A stretch of DNA of 7,305 nt from Bacteroidota bacterium (GTDB lineage: Bacteria; Bacteroidota; Ignavibacteria; UBA10030; UBA6906). Positions 4,820 to 7,305 of the stretch are shown here, in pieces. Below the pieces are notes generated by a model. That model saw nothing but the letters and a program-made list of their open reading frames with translations, made no database searches and was not told where the DNA came from. The stretch covers positions 1 to 7,305 of the forward strand of contig JAGDMJ010000157.1 in assembly GCA_017860555.1 (NCBI GenBank), read 5' to 3'. The position numbers and the translations under genes are program-made. Positions within the stretch are counted from its first letter, which is position 1, and each line of letters starts with the position of its first letter.

Positions 4820-7305
4820 TGAGCAAGGACAGGACTCACCCTCTCGATATAGCTTCTCTTCGGGCGAAACTCGGCGCCACCAGTGGACAACACTACTGGC
4901 GCAGTCTCGAGGAACTTGCCGGGACGAAGGAATTCGACGAGATGTTGCACAGAGAATTCCCCCGGCAGGCCTCCGAATGGCCCTCCTCGTTGGATCGCCG
5001 CTCTTTCCTGAAGCTCATGGCGGCTTCCCTTGCCCTGGCCGGCCTCAGTTCGTGCGGCGTGCAACCGGAAGAGAAGATCGTTCCGTACGTGCGGACACCC
5101 GAGGGAGTGGTGCCGGGATTGCCCCTGATGTATGCGACGGCGTTCGTCATGGGCGGCTACGCTGTGGGCACGCTGGTCCGAAGCCATGAGGGACGTCCGA
5201 CCAAGATCGAAGGGAATCCTGCGCATCCGGCGAGCATGGGCGCGACGGATATCTTCATGCAGGCGGCCATCCTCACGCTTTATGATCCTGACCGTTCCCA
5301 GGTGGTCACACACCGAGGGCTGGTTACGCCATGGGAGAAGTTTGTTGATGAAATTCGGCCGGCGCTGGATGCCCAGCTTGCCTTGAAGGGTTCCGGCCTG
5401 CGAATCCTAACGGAGACCATTACGTCCCCGACGTTCGCGAGCCAGTGCCGGGCGCTTCAGCAGCGATTTCCGGAAGCCCGGTGGCATCAGTATGATGCCG
5501 TCGGCAGCGATGCCGTGAGAGAAGGGGCGAGGCTCGCCTTTGGCAGTTATCTGGAAACCCATTATCGCATCGACGCCGCCGATGTGATCTTCTCGCTTGA
5601 TTCCGACTTCCTCTGCTACGGTCCGGCAAGCCTCCGCTACTCGCGCGAGTTCGCGTCCCGGCGAAAGCCGGGATCCGGCGAGAAGCACATGAATCGGCTC
5701 TATGTCGTTGAGAGCAACGCGACAAATACCGGGGCGTCGGCCGACCACAGACTTCCAATGAAGCCAAGCCAGATCGAACAGGCTGCGCGTCTGCTCGCAC
5801 GCGAAATCGGATTGGAAGGGGTTCAGGTGGGGTCCATGACGTTGAGTGACGGGCAGCAGCGCTGGATCGTCTCGGCTGCGAAGGATTTGCAGGCACACCG
5901 CGGCGCCTGCGTGGTGATCCCGGGCGAATACCAAGCCGCATCGGTTCATGCCATCGTCCATGCCGTCAATCAGGCACTGGGAAATGCCGGACGCACGGTT
6001 ATCCATACCGATCCTGTGGAGGCGCGTCCAGAGAACCAGCTTGCCTCTTTGAGCGCGCTTGTGTCCGACATGAACGCCGGCAAGGTGGACCTGTTGCTGA
6101 TGGTGGGCGGCAACCCCGTGTACGACGCGCCGGCGGATCAGGACTTCACAAAGGCCATGAACAACGTGCCGCTTCGCGTCCATCTGGGACTCTACGACGA
6201 TGAAACGGCATCGCAATCCCACTGGCACATTCCCCAGGCCCATCCGCTGGAGACCTGGAGCGATGCTCGGGCGTTCGACGGAACGGTGACGATCATGCAG
6301 CCGTTGATCGCTCCGCTGTTCAACGGAGTATCGCCTCATGAACTTCTCTCGGTCTTTCTTGGAGAGACCGGCGTTTCCAGCCATGACATTGTGAAAAATT
6401 TCTGGAGAAGTCAACAGGGAGATCGCGGCTTTGAGAGCTTCTGGCAGGATGCCCTCAATGGCGGCATCGTCCCGGCGACTGCAGCCGCAGTCCGGAATGC
6501 CATTGTGTCCGGTTCGCCCGCGTCATGGGCACCTGCGGCGGCGCAGACGGAAGGGTTGGAAATCGCCTTCAGGCCTGATCCCACGATCTGGGACGGCCGC
6601 TTCGCCAATAACGGCTGGCTGCAGGAGTTGCCAAAGCCGCTGACGAAACTCACCTGGGACAACGCGGCAATCATGGCCCCGGCCACCGCGCAGCGCCTCG
6701 GCCTTGCCACCGCCGATCTCGTCAGCCTCACCTACAAAGGACGGACCCAGAACTTCCCGGTCTTCATCCTGCCCGGTCAACCGGACGGGTGCGTCACGGT
6801 GTCTTTCGGCTATGGCCGGACGCGCACGGGAAAGGTGGGAAGCGGCACGGGATTCGATGCGTACCGGCTCAGGACTTCGGACGCCCTCTGGTCTGGCGGC
6901 GGACTCTCCGTACAGAAGACCGGTGAACGGTATCCGCTCTCGGTCACGCAGGAACATCATGCGATGGAAGGGCGGGCGCCTGTGCGCCATGCGACGCTGG
7001 CCGACTTCCTGAAGCATCCGGAATTCGCGAGCGAACTGGTGGAAGCCCCCGCTCGCGAAGAAACGCTCTATCCGGAATACAAATACGAAGGGTATGCCTG
7101 GGGAATGTCGATCGATCTGAACGCCTGCACAGGGTGCAACGCATGCGTCGTTGCTTGCCAGGCGGAAAACAACATTCCGATCGTGGGGAAAGAGCAGGTG
7201 GCAAATTCCCGCGAAATGCACTGGTTGAAGATCGATCAGTACTTTTCCGGGGATCTGGACAACCCGCGGGTGGACTCGCAGCCGCGCATGTGCGTGCACT
7301 GCGAG
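4819..7305 (+). CDS. actB: Alternative complex III subunit ActB, Fe-S/vestigial molybdopterin protein, 3' partial
   Basis: The frame is open from ATG 4819 to the window edge (829 codons); the C-terminus is missing. ActB is the large extracytoplasmic electron-transfer subunit of ACIII. Residues 10-60 match the extended Tat domain of this family (HYWRSLEELAG at 25-35, FPRQASEW at 47-54), followed by twin arginines in DRRSFLKLMAAS (59-70). LSSC (76-79) resembles a lipobox, so Cys79 may be lipidated. Residues about 95-560 follow the molybdopterin oxidoreductase fold, but the N-terminal Fe-S cysteines are absent, as expected for ActB, which binds no molybdenum cofactor. Residues about 613-720 resemble the dinucleotide-binding domain. 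The ferredoxin-like region begins at about 764: CTGCNACVVAC (Cys770, 773, 776, 780) and then CVHC (Cys825, 828) at the edge. Further cluster cysteines should follow. There is no Shine-Dalgarno sequence; the TGATG overlap implies translational coupling to actA. Confidence 0.95.
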   Translation, partial: MSKDRTHPLDIASLRAKLGATSGQHYWRSLEELAGTKEFDEMLHREFPRQASEWPSSLDRRSFLKLMAASLALAGLSSCGVQPEEKIVPYVRTPEGVVPGLPLMYATAFVMGGYAVGTLVRSHEGRPTKIEGNPAHPASMGATDIFMQAAILTLYDPDRSQVVTHRGLVTPWEKFVDEIRPALDAQLALKGSGLRILTETITSPTFASQCRALQQRFPEARWHQYDAVGSDAVREGARLAFGSYLETHYRIDAADVIFSLDSDFLCYGPASLRYSREFASRRKPGSGEKHMNRLYVVESNATNTGASADHRLPMKPSQIEQAARLLAREIGLEGVQVGSMTLSDGQQRWIVSAAKDLQAHRGACVVIPGEYQAASVHAIVHAVNQALGNAGRTVIHTDPVEARPENQLASLSALVSDMNAGKVDLLLMVGGNPVYDAPADQDFTKAMNNVPLRVHLGLYDDETASQSHWHIPQAHPLETWSDARAFDGTVTIMQPLIAPLFNGVSPHELLSVFLGETGVSSHDIVKNFWRSQQGDRGFESFWQDALNGGIVPATAAAVRNAIVSGSPASWAPAAAQTEGLEIAFRPDPTIWDGRFANNGWLQELPKPLTKLTWDNAAIMAPATAQRLGLATADLVSLTYKGRTQNFPVFILPGQPDGCVTVSFGYGRTRTGKVGSGTGFDAYRLRTSDALWSGGGLSVQKTGERYPLSVTQEHHAMEGRAPVRHATLADFLKHPEFASELVEAPAREETLYPEYKYEGYAWGMSIDLNACTGCNACVVACQAENNIPIVGKEQVANSREMHWLKIDQYFSGDLDNPRVDSQPRMCVHCE
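5656..5673. repeat. Perfect 7-bp hairpin with GAAA tetraloop inside actB
   Basis: TCCCGGC (5656-5662), GAAA (5663-5666) and GCCGGGA (5667-5673) make a perfect GC-rich stem closed by a GNRA-type tetraloop. It encodes Ser280 to Gly285 of ActB in frame. The shape resembles REP-like palindromes found in many bacterial genomes, but the protein length here seems normal, so an insertion is not evident. Confidence 0.6.
7024..7059. repeat. Perfect 10-bp inverted repeat inside actB
   Basis: TTCGCGAGCG (7024-7033) and CGCTCGCGAA (7050-7059) are perfect reverse complements separated by 16 nt. They lie about 65 nt before the first ferredoxin-type cysteine codon, in the linker after the dinucleotide-binding-like domain. 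The arms lie in different codon phases, so the symmetry is not a protein repeat. Confidence 0.6.

Noticed and set aside
5407..6414. 335-aa open frame on the - strand inside actB
   Set aside because: Long, but antisense to a clearly conserved ActB frame; His/Arg-rich composition is typical of antisense translation.
6523..7299. 258-aa open frame on the - strand at the right end
   Set aside because: Antisense to the ActB dinucleotide-binding and ferredoxin regions, which carry the expected cysteine motifs.

Overview
The window looks like a piece of chromosome from a GC-rich (clearly above 50% by eye), respiring, diderm-type bacterium. Three things hint at the Bacteroidota/Ignavibacteriota side of the FCB group. 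Two genes of an alternative complex III (ACIII) respiratory operon are present. Shine-Dalgarno signals are weak or absent before several starts. A possible Bacteroidota-style promoter (TTG, 20 nt, TAACTTTG) sits upstream of the ABC genes. The taxonomic placement is inference; no rRNA or marker gene is present.

Layout. (1) 2-532, + strand: the 3' part of a NarL/LuxR-type response regulator whose receiver domain appears to have lost the usual phosphorylation residues. (2) 533-778: a non-coding gap with a heptamer (CAGTAGT) array on the left and its inverted copy on the right, plus a tentative promoter. (3) 779-2961, + strand: a two-gene ABC transporter of the MacB/LolCDE type, an ATPase and a permease whose reading frames overlap by 4 nt. 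(4) 3001-3936, - strand: a cation diffusion facilitator of the ZnT9-like branch, convergent with the permease. (5) 3937-4162: a divergent intergenic region with no confident signal. (6) 4163-7305, + strand: actA (pentahaem cytochrome c) and the first 829 codons of actB (iron-sulphur/vestigial molybdopterin subunit), overlapping by one base (TGATG). actB continues beyond the window.

How it works together. ActA and ActB are peripheral, outward-facing subunits of ACIII, which oxidises menaquinol and passes electrons to cytochrome c or a terminal oxidase; the membrane and other subunits (ActC, D, E, F) are expected just downstream. The ABC pair probably moves a substrate from the outer face of the inner membrane, or exports lipoproteins or small molecules, but no membrane-fusion protein is encoded next to it. 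The regulator lies in the same direction upstream of the ABC pair, but the 246-nt gap with repeats suggests a separate transcription unit.

I see no mobile element, CRISPR array, tRNA or rRNA, and no clearly new multi-gene system. The most unusual points are the degenerate receiver domain, the inverted heptamer arrays, two strong inverted repeats inside actB, and the enlarged periplasmic domain of the permease.
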